Shown here: positions 24,463-33,485 of the stretch, piece by piece
Layout of the letters: each line of letters starts with the position of its first letter
Position numbering within the stretch: position 1 is the first letter of the stretch
Source of the DNA: Pseudomonas fluorescens
GTDB lineage: Bacteria; Pseudomonadota; Gammaproteobacteria; Pseudomonadales; Pseudomonadaceae
DNA length: 64,000 bases
Direction: 5' to 3'
Assembly (NCBI RefSeq): GCF_002022275.1
Contig: NZ_MSDF01000027.1
Coordinates: 40,864 to 104,863 of the forward strand
Notes under the pieces: generated by a model
Databases searched by the model: none
Seen by the model: only the letters and a program-made list of their open reading frames with translations
Told to the model about the DNA's origin: nothing
Program-made: the position numbers and the translations under genes

Positions 24463-26544
24463 TTACTGCTTGGCCACCTGCTTGCTGATTTTCAGGTAGT
24501 CCAGCAGCGTGCGGCCTGTTTCAGCCAGGTAAGCGTCGTCTTCCGGTTTGACTTTTTCCGGTTCGGCCGCCAGTGCATCGTCGTCTTCTTTCTTCAGTTC
24601 CTTGAGTGGATCTTCGCCCTTGGCTTTGCGGCGAATATTTTCCAGCACCAGTTGCTGATTCTCGATATCGGCGTGCTGCTTACGGCGATCCGCTTCGTTG
24701 AGACTGACGGTTTTCTCTTCCATCAGCTTCTTGGCCAGGGCCAGCTTGTCGCGGATAAACACGAACTCGGCATCCTTGGCGGAGCGAGCATCATGGTCAG
24801 CCTTCAGCTGTGCCAGGAACGGCTTGAACGGATCCGACGCAGGCTTGATCGCAGGGCGGATGGTGTCCCACGGCATGGCTTCCGGCAGGGCGCTCTCGCC
24901 GATTTCCTTGGTGTCGATGATCGACGGGAAGTCGACATCCGGCAGCACGCCCTGGTGTTGGGTGCTCTGCCCGGAAACCCGATAGAACTTGGCGATGGTC
25001 AGCTTCAGTTCGCCATGGTTCAGCGGCTGAATGGTCTGCACGGTGCCTTTACCGAAGGTCTGGCCGCCGATGATCAACGCGCGGTGGTAGTCCTGCATGG
25101 CGCCGGCGAAAATCTCCGAGGCCGACGCCGAGAGGCGGTTGACCAGCAATGCCATTGGCCCTTTATAGAAAGCCCCCGGGTTTTCGTCTTCCAGCACGTC
25201 GACACGGCCGTCAGCGTTGCGTACCAACACGGTCGGGCCTTTGTCGATAAACAGGCTGGTCAGCTCGGTGGCTTCCTGCAGGGAACCGCCGCCGTTGTTG
25301 CGCAGGTCGATGACCACGCCGTCAACTTTGTCTTTCTGCAGCTCGGTCAGGATTTTCTTGACGTCACGGGTGGTGGACTTGTAGTCCGGATCACCGGCAC
25401 GGAACGCCTTGAAGTCCAGATAGAAAGCCGGGATGACAACAACGCCCAGCTTGTAGTCCTTGCCATCCTGCTTGAGGTTGAGGATCTGCTTCTGCACGGC
25501 CTGATCTTCAAGCTTCACCGCTTCGCGAGTAATCGAAACGATTTTGCTGGTCTGATCGTTCGGTGCGTTGGTGTGCGGAATCACTTCCAGGCGCACCACA
25601 CTGCCTTTCGGGCCGCGGATCAGCTTGACCACTTCGTCCAGGCGCCAGCCGACGACATCGACCATCTCTTTGTCGCCCTGGGCCACGCCGATGATCTTGT
25701 CAGCCGGAGCAACCTGCTTGGTCTTGTCTGCCGGACCTGCCGGCACCAGACGCACGATCTTCACCTGGTCGTTGTCGCTTTGCAGGACGGCACCGATGCC
25801 TTCCAGCGACAGACTCATGTTGATATCAAAGTTTTCCGCGTTATCCGGCGACAGATAATTGGTGTGCGGGTCGTAGGACATCGCGAAGGTGTTGATGTAA
25901 GCCTGGAAGATATCTTCGGCACGGGTCTGATCCAGACGTGCCAGCTGATTCTTGTAGCGCTTGGTCAGCAGTTCTTGAATGGCCTTCGGCTCTTTGCCGG
26001 CGATCTTCAAGCGCAGCACTTCGTCCTTGACGCGTTTGCGCCACAGGTCGTCGAGCGCGGCGGTGCTGGTCAGCCAAGGCGCGTCCTTGCGGTCCACCAG
26101 AAGGGTTTCCTTCTGGGTGAAGTCGAGCTTGTCGACGCCTTTGTCCAGCTCACCCAGGGCGAAGTCCAGACGCGCTTTGACGCGGTCCAGGTAACGCTTG
26201 TAGATGGTGAAAGCGGGCTGCAGGTCGCCGCTTTTAAGGAAGTCGTCGAACTGGGTCTTCCACTTGTCGAACTCAGCGATATCGCTGGCCAGGAAGTAGC
26301 TGCGCGACGGATCCAGCAGCTTGAGGTAGCTGTCGTAGATGATCACCGAGCGCGCGTCGTCCAGCGGCGGCTTGCTGTAGTGATGGCGCTTGAGCAACTC
26401 GACAACGTTAAGGCTGGCAATCACCTCATCGCGATCAGGCTGAAGGTTGTCCCAGCTGTTGGCTGCGAACGTATTGGTCGACGTCGACGCGAAGCCGAGA
26501 CCAATGAAAAGAGCGAGGGCGGTGCTTGGGAACAAATGCTTCAT
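24463..26544 (-). CDS. prc: Periplasmic carboxy-terminal processing protease Prc/Tsp
   Basis: About 693 residues from the ATG at 26544, giving a normal signal peptide (MKHLFPSTALALFIGLGF); an in-frame ATG at 26577 adds a short extension. Domains are an N-terminal helical region, a PDZ domain (about 230-320) and the S41 peptidase core (VDGVVIDLRNNGGGSL near 410, SASASEIFAGAMQDY near 480 with the catalytic Ser, and FGKGTVQ with the Lys). In Pseudomonas this protease (also called AlgO) degrades envelope proteins and can affect alginate signalling through MucA. Confidence 0.95.
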   Translation of the reverse strand: MKHLFPSTALALFIGLGFASTSTNTFAANSWDNLQPDRDEVIASLNVVELLKRHHYSKPPLDDARSVIIYDSYLKLLDPSRSYFLASDIAEFDKWKTQFDDFLKSGDLQPAFTIYKRYLDRVKARLDFALGELDKGVDKLDFTQKETLLVDRKDAPWLTSTAALDDLWRKRVKDEVLRLKIAGKEPKAIQELLTKRYKNQLARLDQTRAEDIFQAYINTFAMSYDPHTNYLSPDNAENFDINMSLSLEGIGAVLQSDNDQVKIVRLVPAGPADKTKQVAPADKIIGVAQGDKEMVDVVGWRLDEVVKLIRGPKGSVVRLEVIPHTNAPNDQTSKIVSITREAVKLEDQAVQKQILNLKQDGKDYKLGVVVIPAFYLDFKAFRAGDPDYKSTTRDVKKILTELQKDKVDGVVIDLRNNGGGSLQEATELTSLFIDKGPTVLVRNADGRVDVLEDENPGAFYKGPMALLVNRLSASASEIFAGAMQDYHRALIIGGQTFGKGTVQTIQPLNHGELKLTIAKFYRVSGQSTQHQGVLPDVDFPSIIDTKEIGESALPEAMPWDTIRPAIKPASDPFKPFLAQLKADHDARSAKDAEFVFIRDKLALAKKLMEEKTVSLNEADRRKQHADIENQQLVLENIRRKAKGEDPLKELKKEDDDALAAEPEKVKPEDDAYLAETGRTLLDYLKISKQVAKQ

Positions 26545-26682
26545 GCTGATTCGACGCGGGGGCAATTGATAACGCATATTAGGCCGTCTTTGAGGGAGCC
26601 GGTTCCATATGGTCCGGTCGCATAATGCAAAAAGCCCGGCGCTACAGCTACGGGCTCAGTCCAGACTCACTATGGAGGCACT

Positions 26683-27645
26683 GTGAAAGCATTGCAAGGC
26701 GTTGACGGTCACGTGGAGTGGTTGGATGAAACCCGTCCTACCTGCGATGTAGGCCAAGTTCGCATTCGTGTGGCGGCAGCCGGCCTCAATCGCGCCGATT
26801 TATTGCAACGTTCGGGGCTCTATCCGCCACCGCCGGGCGCCAGCCAGGTGCTGGGGCTGGAGTGCTCGGGCGTGATCAGCGAGGTCGGCGCGGGTTCGTC
26901 CTGGCAAGTCGGCGATCGGGTCTGCGCGCTGCTCGCCGGTGGCGGCATGGCCGAAGAAGTGGTGGTGGACGCGCGCCACGTGCTGCCCGTGCCGGAAGGC
27001 TTGTCGCTGATTGAAGCGGCAGCATTGCCTGAGGTGTACAGCACCGCGTGGCTCAACCTGTTCCAACTGGCAGGTCTCAAACCCGGTGAGAAGGTGTTGC
27101 TGCATGCCGGCGCCAGCGGCGTCGGGTCGGCGGCGATCCAGTTGTGCAAGGCGTTTGGCAGCCCGTGCTGGGTCAGCGTCGGTTCGGCGGAACGCCTGGT
27201 GTACTGCGAAGCGCTGGGCGCGCAAGGCGGCGTGGTACGCACTGACGGCATCGAAGGGTTGCGCGATTTCGGCCCGTTCGATGTGATCCTCGACCCGGTG
27301 GGTGGCAACTACGCGGCCCTGGACCTCAAGCTGTTGGCCCTGGATGGACGCTGGGTGTTGATCGGTTTGATGGGCGGGCGCGATGCGCAACTGGATCTGG
27401 CGCAGGTGTTGGGCAAGCGCATTCAACTACTGGGTTCAACCCTGCGCAGCCGCAGTGATCAGTTCAAGGCGGACTTGTTCAGTGATCTGAGCCAGCATGT
27501 GTGGCCGCTGTTTGTCGAAGGACGCTTGAGCCCGCAATTGGCCAAGACCTTCCCGATCAAGGATGCCGAGGCAGCGTTTGCCGAGCTGGCGACCAACCAG
27601 ATTTCCGGGAAGCTGGTGTTGGTGATTGACGAGAGCCTGGTCTGA
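26683..27645 (+). CDS. NAD(P)H:quinone oxidoreductase, zinc-less MDR family
   Basis: A 320-residue medium-chain dehydrogenase/reductase of the quinone oxidoreductase (PIG3/QorB) type. Typical stretches are AAGLNRADLLQRSGLYPPPPG near 33, GLECSGVISEVG near 60 and the nucleotide-binding HAGASGVGSAAIQLCKAFG near 142. The zinc-ligand set of alcohol dehydrogenases is absent. It is divergent from prc with about 140 bases between starts. Confidence 0.88.
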   Translation: MKALQGVDGHVEWLDETRPTCDVGQVRIRVAAAGLNRADLLQRSGLYPPPPGASQVLGLECSGVISEVGAGSSWQVGDRVCALLAGGGMAEEVVVDARHVLPVPEGLSLIEAAALPEVYSTAWLNLFQLAGLKPGEKVLLHAGASGVGSAAIQLCKAFGSPCWVSVGSAERLVYCEALGAQGGVVRTDGIEGLRDFGPFDVILDPVGGNYAALDLKLLALDGRWVLIGLMGGRDAQLDLAQVLGKRIQLLGSTLRSRSDQFKADLFSDLSQHVWPLFVEGRLSPQLAKTFPIKDAEAAFAELATNQISGKLVLVIDESLV

Positions 27646-27668
27646 TCTCAAGTTGAAATGCAGTCAAT

Positions 27669-27755
27669 GTGGGAGCTGGCTTGCCTGCGATGGCAGTGTA
27701 TCAGTGAAGAATGTTTCATCTGAAACATCGCCATCGCAGGCAAGCCAGCTCCCAC
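27669..27755. repeat. REP pair (GTGGGAGCTGGCTTGC class)
   Basis: Arms at 27669-27691 and 27733-27755, between the convergent quinone oxidoreductase and HAD genes. Confidence 0.9.
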
Positions 27756-27774
27756 ATTTTTGATCTCTGTTGAA

Positions 27775-28428
27775 TCAGGTCCAGTGGTGGATCGGCCAAC
27801 CGGCCTGTTCTGCGTGGGCACGCAGCACGGGATCGGGATTTACCACCTGCGGATGATCCACCTTCAGCAGCAACGGCAAATCATTGCGCGAATCCGAGTA
27901 GAAATACGCACCTTCCAGCGTTTCGACTTCCTGCTCCAGCCACGCCAGCAAGCGTGTGATCTTGCCTTCGCGATATGTCAGTACACCCACGGTATGCCCG
28001 CTGTATACGCCATGACTGACGTCCAGATCAATTCCCAGCACCTCATCGATACCGATGCGCGCCGCAATCGGCTTGACCAAATGTGTGCCCGACGCAGAAA
28101 TCACCAGAATCCGGTCGCCGTTCGCGCGATGTCGGGCGATGGTTTTGGTCGCGTCGCTGTAGATCAGCGGCTCAATCACGTCCTCTACCCACGGTTCTAC
28201 CAAGTGTTCGATTTCTTCCGGCGTACGGCCGATCATCGGCTCCAGGCTGAAGTCCATGAAGTCTTCCATGGCCAGCTTGCCCTGGCTGTAAGCCGCCATC
28301 AGCTCATCGTTCTTGCGCATGAAGGACTCGCCATCCACCCAGCCCAGGCGACCCATTTGCTCGCTCCACAGGGTGGCGCAGTCGCCGTGAATCAGGGTGT
28401 CGTCCAGATCAAAAATTACCAGTGCCAT
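27775..28428 (-). CDS. HAD-superfamily phosphatase (SerB-like, subclass IB)
   Basis: A 217-residue HAD hydrolase. Motif I is FDLDDTLIHGD (Asp 8 and 10), motif II is VISASGT near 105, and motif IV is YSDSRNDLP near 180. A helical cap lies between motifs I and II, as in SerB-type phosphatases. It is the last gene of the ABC cluster, 31 bases after the ATPase gene, so its substrate is probably the phosphate ester brought in or produced by that system. The exact substrate is unknown. Confidence 0.85.
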   Translation of the reverse strand: MALVIFDLDDTLIHGDCATLWSEQMGRLGWVDGESFMRKNDELMAAYSQGKLAMEDFMDFSLEPMIGRTPEEIEHLVEPWVEDVIEPLIYSDATKTIARHRANGDRILVISASGTHLVKPIAARIGIDEVLGIDLDVSHGVYSGHTVGVLTYREGKITRLLAWLEQEVETLEGAYFYSDSRNDLPLLLKVDHPQVVNPDPVLRAHAEQAGWPIHHWT

Positions 28429-28459
28429 CAGTCATATGTCCTCTATATACACAGCGGCC

Positions 28460-29449
28460 TCAGGCTACTTCACACAGGGCGCTGGGGTCGATGGAAAGTG
28501 CCAGGCGTTGGCCGTCCGGGTGCAAATCGTCGGCCGAGCGGTTGAGCACATCGACCACCAGTTCCACGCCGCGTGCTTCGATGCGGTAGCGAATCACGTT
28601 GCCCAGCAGGCTGTGGCTGCGCACCACTGCGTCGAGGTCGCCGCTGCGGCTCAGTTCGATGGCTTCCGGGCGAATCGCGATACGCCCGCTGATCGGGCGT
28701 TGCAGCAGTTGAGTGGCCTTGTCGGCGTCGAGCAGGTTGTAGTTGCCGATAAAGCCCGCGGCAAACACATCCACCGGCGCGGTGTAGAGCGTTTCGGCAT
28801 CGCCACTCTGCACGATCTTGCCCTGATTCATCAGGAAGATGCGGTCCGACATGGTCAGCGCTTCTTCCTGGTCATGGGTCACGAAAATCGTGGTCAGCCC
28901 CAGCTCGCGCTGGATCTGGCGGATCTGTTCGCGCAGGTGTTTGCGAATCCGTGCATCCAGCGCCGACAGCGGCTCATCGAGCAGCAACAGGCGCGGGCGG
29001 GTCACCAGGGAGCGGGCAAGCGCCACGCGCTGGCACTGGCCGCCGGACATCTGGTGCGGATAGCGCCCGGCCAGGTCCTTGAGTTCCACCAGTTGCAGCA
29101 CTTCCTGCACGCGCTTGTGACTGTCGTCGGCATTGACCTTTTGCATGCGCAGGCCGAAGGCAACGTTCTGTTCAACGGTCATGTTGGGGAACAGCGCGTA
29201 GCTCTGGAACACCATGCCGATGTGACGCTTCTGCGGGCTCAGCGGGACAATGTCCTGCCCGTCCAGAAGAATTTTCCCACTGTCCACCGGCGTCAGGCCG
29301 GCGATGCAGCGCAGCAGCGTGGACTTGCCGCAACCGGACGGGCCGAGCAGGGTGACGAATTCGCCCTTGGCGATCTCGCAGTTGATGTCACTGAACACCG
29401 GGGTGCCGGCGTAGCCTTTTTGCAGGTGTTGGACGCTGACGAAGCTCAT
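28460..29449 (-). CDS. ABC importer ATP-binding protein (PotA/PhnT/FbpC type)
   Basis: A 329-residue ATPase: Walker A GPSGCGKST near 38, signature MSGGQCQRVALARS near 133, Walker B LLLLDEPLSALD near 155, switch His in FVTHDQEEA, and a C-terminal TOBE-like domain. It is four-base coupled to the permease upstream. The family serves iron, polyamines, thiamine, sulfate or 2-aminoethylphosphonate; context here favours an organophosphorus substrate. Confidence 0.9.
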   Translation of the reverse strand: MSFVSVQHLQKGYAGTPVFSDINCEIAKGEFVTLLGPSGCGKSTLLRCIAGLTPVDSGKILLDGQDIVPLSPQKRHIGMVFQSYALFPNMTVEQNVAFGLRMQKVNADDSHKRVQEVLQLVELKDLAGRYPHQMSGGQCQRVALARSLVTRPRLLLLDEPLSALDARIRKHLREQIRQIQRELGLTTIFVTHDQEEALTMSDRIFLMNQGKIVQSGDAETLYTAPVDVFAAGFIGNYNLLDADKATQLLQRPISGRIAIRPEAIELSRSGDLDAVVRSHSLLGNVIRYRIEARGVELVVDVLNRSADDLHPDGQRLALSIDPSALCEVA

Positions 29450-30246
29450 TGGCTTTTGTCCTTGTTCAAGATGTTGGCGGCCCAGGTCAGCACCAGCACA
29501 AAGAAGAAATAGGAAATCACGATGGCACTGGTGAAGTGGCCACTCGTGTTGCGCATGTTGTTGAGGTACACCTGCAGGGTTTCGTAGCGAGTGCCCACCA
29601 GGATGTTGGCGAATACAAACTCGCCGAACAGGAACGAGAACGACAGCAGCAGCGCCACCATCAGGCCTTTGCGCAGGTTGGGCAGCACCACGAAGATTGC
29701 CGCCTGCCAGGTACTGGCGCCGAGCAGCTGTGAGGCGTCCATCAAGTCACGCAGGTTGATGGCTTGCAGGTTGTTGGTGATCGCGCGGTACATGAACGGC
29801 AGCGCCACGGTGAAGTAGCAGCCGATCAAAATCCACGGCGTGCCCACCATCGCCAGTGGCCCGGAACCGTAGAGTTGCAGCAAACCCACCGACGACACCA
29901 CCGGCGGCACCGCGAAGGGCAGCAGGATCAGAATGTTCATCAGCGCATCGAGCCGTGGGAAGTGGTAATGCACCACGAACAGCAGCGGCAGGATCAACAC
30001 CACCGACAGGATCAGCGCACCCACGCACACCAGCAGCGATTGGCCGAACGCCGCGAGAAAACGCGGGTCGCTCCACAGCTGCACATACCATTTCACGGTA
30101 AACCCGGCTGGCAGCACAGTGGCCGACCAACTGCTGGCAATGGAGTAGACAAAGGTGCCGACCAGCGGCAATACCAAAATCGCAAACAACAGATACACCA
30201 CTACCCGATGGTAGAGGGAGGCCGGGCCGGCTTCAGCGCGAGACAT
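29446..30246 (-). CDS. ABC importer permease, second subunit
   Basis: A 266-residue inner-membrane permease with six helices and the EAA-loop region (LMDASQLLGASTWQAAIFVVLP near 170). It begins within the upstream permease gene (14-base overlap) and ends in a four-base overlap with the ATPase gene. This tight packing indicates one transporter. Confidence 0.9.
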   Translation of the reverse strand: MSRAEAGPASLYHRVVVYLLFAILVLPLVGTFVYSIASSWSATVLPAGFTVKWYVQLWSDPRFLAAFGQSLLVCVGALILSVVLILPLLFVVHYHFPRLDALMNILILLPFAVPPVVSSVGLLQLYGSGPLAMVGTPWILIGCYFTVALPFMYRAITNNLQAINLRDLMDASQLLGASTWQAAIFVVLPNLRKGLMVALLLSFSFLFGEFVFANILVGTRYETLQVYLNNMRNTSGHFTSAIVISYFFFVLVLTWAANILNKDKSQ

Positions 30247-31078
30247 GGTAGCTCCTCTTGAGCAGCAGTTGATGGACCACGGTGACCACGGTCATCAGCG
30301 CCACCAGCACCACGGCCAGGGCACTGGCCATGTTCGGGTCCAGGGAAATGTCGCCGGAGACCATCGCCGCGATACGAATCGGCAGCACGTTGAAGTTGCC
30401 GGTCGTCAGCGCGTACACCGTGGCGTAGGCGCCGAGGGCGTTGGCCAGCAGGATGACGAAGGTGCCGAGCAGCGCAGGGGTGAGCACCGGCAGGCCGATG
30501 TGCCGCCAGAACTGCCAACCGTTGGCGCCGAGCAGCGAGGCCGATTCTCGCCAGTCTTCACGCAGCGCGTCGAAGGCGGGGTAGAGCAGCAGCACGCCCA
30601 ACGGGATCTGGAAGTAGGTGTAGAGAATGATCAGGCCGGTCTTGGAGTACAGGTTGAAGTCCTGAATGATCCCGGCCTGCTTGAGCATGATCGTGATGCT
30701 GCCGTTGAAGCCCAGCAGGATGATGAATGCGAAGGCCAAAGGCACGCCGGCAAAGTTGCTGGTCATGTTGGCAAACGCGGTCACGAAATTGCGCAATCGC
30801 CCATCCACGCGGCGCAGCGAATAGCTGCCGAGCACCGAGATGATGATCCCGAACACGCTGGAATAGAAGCTGATCTCCAGGCTGTACTGGATGGCCTGCA
30901 AGTAGAACTTCGAGCTGAAGATCTTGGTGAAGTTGGCCACGCCCCAGCCGGCATCTTCCGATTGCAGGCTATTGATCAGCACCCACACCAGTGGGGCGAT
31001 TTCAAACACGATAAAGAACAGCGCAAAGGGCACCAGGCACAAAATCGCCAGCCACTTGCCACGGGTTAAGGAATTCAC
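30233..31078 (-). CDS. ABC importer permease, first subunit
   Basis: A 281-residue permease. The start is set at the GTG at 31078, which overlaps the stop of the phosphatase-superfamily gene as GTGA and has GGGAG nine bases upstream; an open frame continues to 31144 but would overlap that gene by 70 bases. It has six helices and the EAA loop (WRESASLLGANGWQFWRHIGLP near 195). It pairs with the second permease. Confidence 0.88.
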   Translation of the reverse strand: MNSLTRGKWLAILCLVPFALFFIVFEIAPLVWVLINSLQSEDAGWGVANFTKIFSSKFYLQAIQYSLEISFYSSVFGIIISVLGSYSLRRVDGRLRNFVTAFANMTSNFAGVPLAFAFIILLGFNGSITIMLKQAGIIQDFNLYSKTGLIILYTYFQIPLGVLLLYPAFDALREDWRESASLLGANGWQFWRHIGLPVLTPALLGTFVILLANALGAYATVYALTTGNFNVLPIRIAAMVSGDISLDPNMASALAVVLVALMTVVTVVHQLLLKRSYHVSR

Positions 31079-31881
31079 TTCAACAGCTCCCGGCATACAG
31101 GTTTGTCGTGGGGCACACCGAGCAGTTCGCAGACGGTGCCGCACAGTTGGGTTTGCTCAGGTCTGGCAGAAGGATCGAAGCTGAAGGCCGAACCCAACAC
31201 GAACAGCGGCACTTCGCGTTCTTCCGGCAGCACGCCGTTGTGCGAGCGATCGTTGTTCATGCCGTGGTCGGCGGTCACCAGCACCTGGTAACCGGCGTCG
31301 AGCCAGCCTTGCAGGTAGTCGGCGAGGATGATGTCGGCCGAACGCGCGCTGTTGCGGTATTGCGGCGTGTCGAGGCCATGCTTGTGGCCGGCGTCATCGA
31401 TGTTCATCGGGTGCACCACCAGAAAATTCGGCGCGTGTTTGCGGCGCAGGCTTTCGGCGTCGGCAAACAGGTGGGAATCGGGGTAGTGGTCATTCCAGTA
31501 GAAATGCCCGTGCTGGATCGGCAGCGCCTTGTCGTCGGTATGACGATCTCGCGCGGCTATAAAGGGCGTGCGGTTATACAACTCGCTGACCCAGTGATAA
31601 GCCGCCGCCGCAGTGGTGAGACCTGCGTCGGTGGCGTAATGGAAAATGCTGCGCTGATTGGACAGGCGCGAGACATTGTTGTGGACGATGCCGCTGTCGA
31701 TCGGTGGCACGCCGGTGAGGATGCATTCATACAAAGGCCGCGAGAGGGATGGCAGTTCACAGTCCAGTTTGTAAAGCGCTGCGCGTCCTGCGCCGATGTA
31801 GGCCTGGAGATGGCCCATGGCATGCCGGGCAACCTCGTAGTTCAGGCCGTCGAGCACCACAAGGATGACGTTGTGCTTCAT
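31075..31881 (-). CDS. Alkaline-phosphatase-superfamily hydrolase (NPP/PhnA-like)
   Basis: A 268-residue protein from the ATG at 31881; no signal peptide, so cytosolic. Metal-binding and catalytic marks are VVLDG (Asp 11), LPSLSRP (Ser 47 as likely nucleophile, by position with phosphonoacetate hydrolase and nucleotide pyrophosphatases), NIDDAGHKHG near 165 and TADHGMN near 203. Such enzymes split phosphodiesters, phosphomonoesters or a C-P bond. It lies between binding-protein and permease genes and probably processes the imported compound. Confidence 0.82.
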   Translation of the reverse strand: MKHNVILVVLDGLNYEVARHAMGHLQAYIGAGRAALYKLDCELPSLSRPLYECILTGVPPIDSGIVHNNVSRLSNQRSIFHYATDAGLTTAAAAYHWVSELYNRTPFIAARDRHTDDKALPIQHGHFYWNDHYPDSHLFADAESLRRKHAPNFLVVHPMNIDDAGHKHGLDTPQYRNSARSADIILADYLQGWLDAGYQVLVTADHGMNNDRSHNGVLPEEREVPLFVLGSAFSFDPSARPEQTQLCGTVCELLGVPHDKPVCRELLK

Positions 31882-31943
31882 AGGGGCTGGGGCTCCGCAG
31901 CAAATGGGCTTGACACATTTATTTGGTTGAAACGGGACCAACT

Positions 31944-32030
31944 GTGGGAGCTGGCTTGCCTGCGATAGCTGTGTAACAGAGACATATCTGTTGAATGTCA
32001 GACCGCTATCGCAGGCAAGCCAGCTCCCAC
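31944..32030. repeat. REP pair inside the ABC cluster
   Basis: Arms at 31944-31966 and 32008-32030. It separates the binding-protein gene from the hydrolase and permease genes, where it may cut down the downstream mRNA and keep the binding protein more abundant. Confidence 0.9.
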
Positions 32031-32066
32031 ACTGACCGCGTTCCACTTAAACAGGCGTGTTAAGCC

Positions 32067-33134
32067 TTACTGCATATTGATGATGACTTCTTCCTGCCAC
32101 TTCTGCGGCAGCGCCTTGGAAGTCTTCTCCCAAGCATCGGCATCCTTGATCGGCGTTACTTTTTTGTACTGCTCGTTCGGCAGCAGCTTGGCCTGTACAT
32201 CCGCCGGCAGGGTCAGGTGCTCGGCACGAATCGGACGGGCGTTGCCGCGCGCCAGGTTGGTCTGGCCAGCGTCGCTGAAGATGTATTCACGGGTCAGCTT
32301 GGCGGCGTTCGGGTGCTTGGCGTATTTGTTGATGATGGTGGTGTAACCGGAAATCACCGAACCGTCCGACGGGATCAGCACCACGTAGTCATCCGGGTTG
32401 GCCATCTTGGCTTTGTAGCTCAGACCGTTGAAGTCCCAGACCACGCCCACTTCGACTTCGCCTTTTTCCATGGTGGCGATGGTCGGGTTGGCCAGCGACA
32501 GGCGACCTTGTTTGGCGATCTCGGCAAACATCAGCAGCGCAGGCTGGATGTTTTTCTCGTCGCCACCGTTGGCGAGGGCAGCAGCCAGCACGCCGTTGGC
32601 GGCTTGGGCGGCGGTGCTCACGTCACCAATCGAGACTTTGTATTTGCCGGTTTTCAGGTCAGCCCAGCTTTTTGGGGCTTCGGAGCCGTGGAGCAGCTTT
32701 TTGTTGACGATGAAAGCGATGGTGCCGGTGTAGGCCAGGGCCCAGTTGCCTTCTTTGTCTTTCGCCCAATCCGGCACTTGTGCCCAGGTGGTCGGCTTGT
32801 ACGGTTGGGCAACACCCTGTTTCACCGCAATCGGGCCGAAGGCTGCACCGACGTCACCGATGTCGGCGCTGGCATTATCTTTCTCGGCGGCGAACTTGGC
32901 GATTTCCTGCGCCGAGCTCATGTCGGTGTCGATGTGCTTGAGGCCGTAGGTCTTGGCCAGGTCATCCCAGGTGCCTTTCCAGTTGGCCCAGTCATCGGGC
33001 ATGCCGACGCTGTTGACGGCGCCTTCCGCTTTCGCGGCGGCTTCCAGCGTTTTCAAATCGGTATCAGCGGCCATGGCGGCGGTGCACATGGCAATGGTCG
33101 AGCCTAACAGTGATGCCAGGAAAAGCTGTTTCAT
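32067..33134 (-). CDS. ABC importer periplasmic binding protein
   Basis: A 355-residue protein with a clear signal peptide (MKQLFLASLLGSTIAMCTAA, cleavage after AMA). The mature part has the two-lobed fold of the Fe(III)/polyamine/phosphonate class (VGMPDDWANWKGTW near 45, ALAYTGTIAFIVNKKLL near 130, VGVVWDFNGLSYKA near 230). It is the first gene of the cluster and has the regulator diverging from it. The ligand is unknown. Confidence 0.87.
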   Translation of the reverse strand: MKQLFLASLLGSTIAMCTAAMAADTDLKTLEAAAKAEGAVNSVGMPDDWANWKGTWDDLAKTYGLKHIDTDMSSAQEIAKFAAEKDNASADIGDVGAAFGPIAVKQGVAQPYKPTTWAQVPDWAKDKEGNWALAYTGTIAFIVNKKLLHGSEAPKSWADLKTGKYKVSIGDVSTAAQAANGVLAAALANGGDEKNIQPALLMFAEIAKQGRLSLANPTIATMEKGEVEVGVVWDFNGLSYKAKMANPDDYVVLIPSDGSVISGYTTIINKYAKHPNAAKLTREYIFSDAGQTNLARGNARPIRAEHLTLPADVQAKLLPNEQYKKVTPIKDADAWEKTSKALPQKWQEEVIINMQ

Positions 33135-33191
33135 CCGAAGCTCCTTTGGGCGTTTTCAACGCTGCGTTTTTATCGACGATTGCGGTGGTGT

Positions 33192-33203
33192 TGGTCTAGG
33201 TCA
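33192..33203. promoter_or_regulatory. Predicted HutC-type operator upstream of the binding-protein gene
   Basis: TGGTCTAGGTCA matches ten of the twelve bases of TGGTCTAGACCA, the site bound by several GntR/HutC regulators such as DasR and NagR. It lies 58 bases before the start of the binding-protein gene on the minus strand. Confidence 0.55.
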
Positions 33204-33459
33204 GCAATACCTGAGCCAATTTAGGCCAGGTGGATGACAGTTTCATGTCGATGTCGTTTTTAAATCGCTTTTGTCGCTCAGTTCAGACTCAGCGTAGACC
33301 ATGCCCAAGTGCCCGCAGCAACTGGACTTGGCCGATGTATTGCAGGGTGTGGTGAGCGGGGTGAAGAGGGACTGTCATCTGTCGGTCATCTGTAATGCCT
33401 AGGCTGGCATGTAGCAGCGGACGCCCAAATAGCGCGCGGTTTGTGCACCTGAACGGTGC

Positions 33460-33471
33460 TGGTCTAGTCCA
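33460..33471. promoter_or_regulatory. Predicted HutC-type operator upstream of the GntR gene
   Basis: TGGTCTAGTCCA (with flanks, CTGGTCTAGTCCAG) is palindromic apart from one position in each half and differs from TGGTCTAGACCA at one base. It ends 14 bases before the regulator start. The rest of the 350-base intergenic region shows no reading frame. Confidence 0.65.
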
Positions 33472-33485
33472 GATAGGTAACGTTG

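Noticed and set aside
24337..26625. 762-codon open frame on the plus strand
   Set aside because: Antisense to prc over nearly its whole length; low-complexity and with no recognisable domain.
26633..26656. Terminator-like hairpin with five T on the minus strand, between prc and the quinone oxidoreductase gene
   Set aside because: It lies upstream of prc with no minus-strand gene before it; the stem is only 6 bp with an irregular inside, so it is more likely chance or a leader structure than a terminator.
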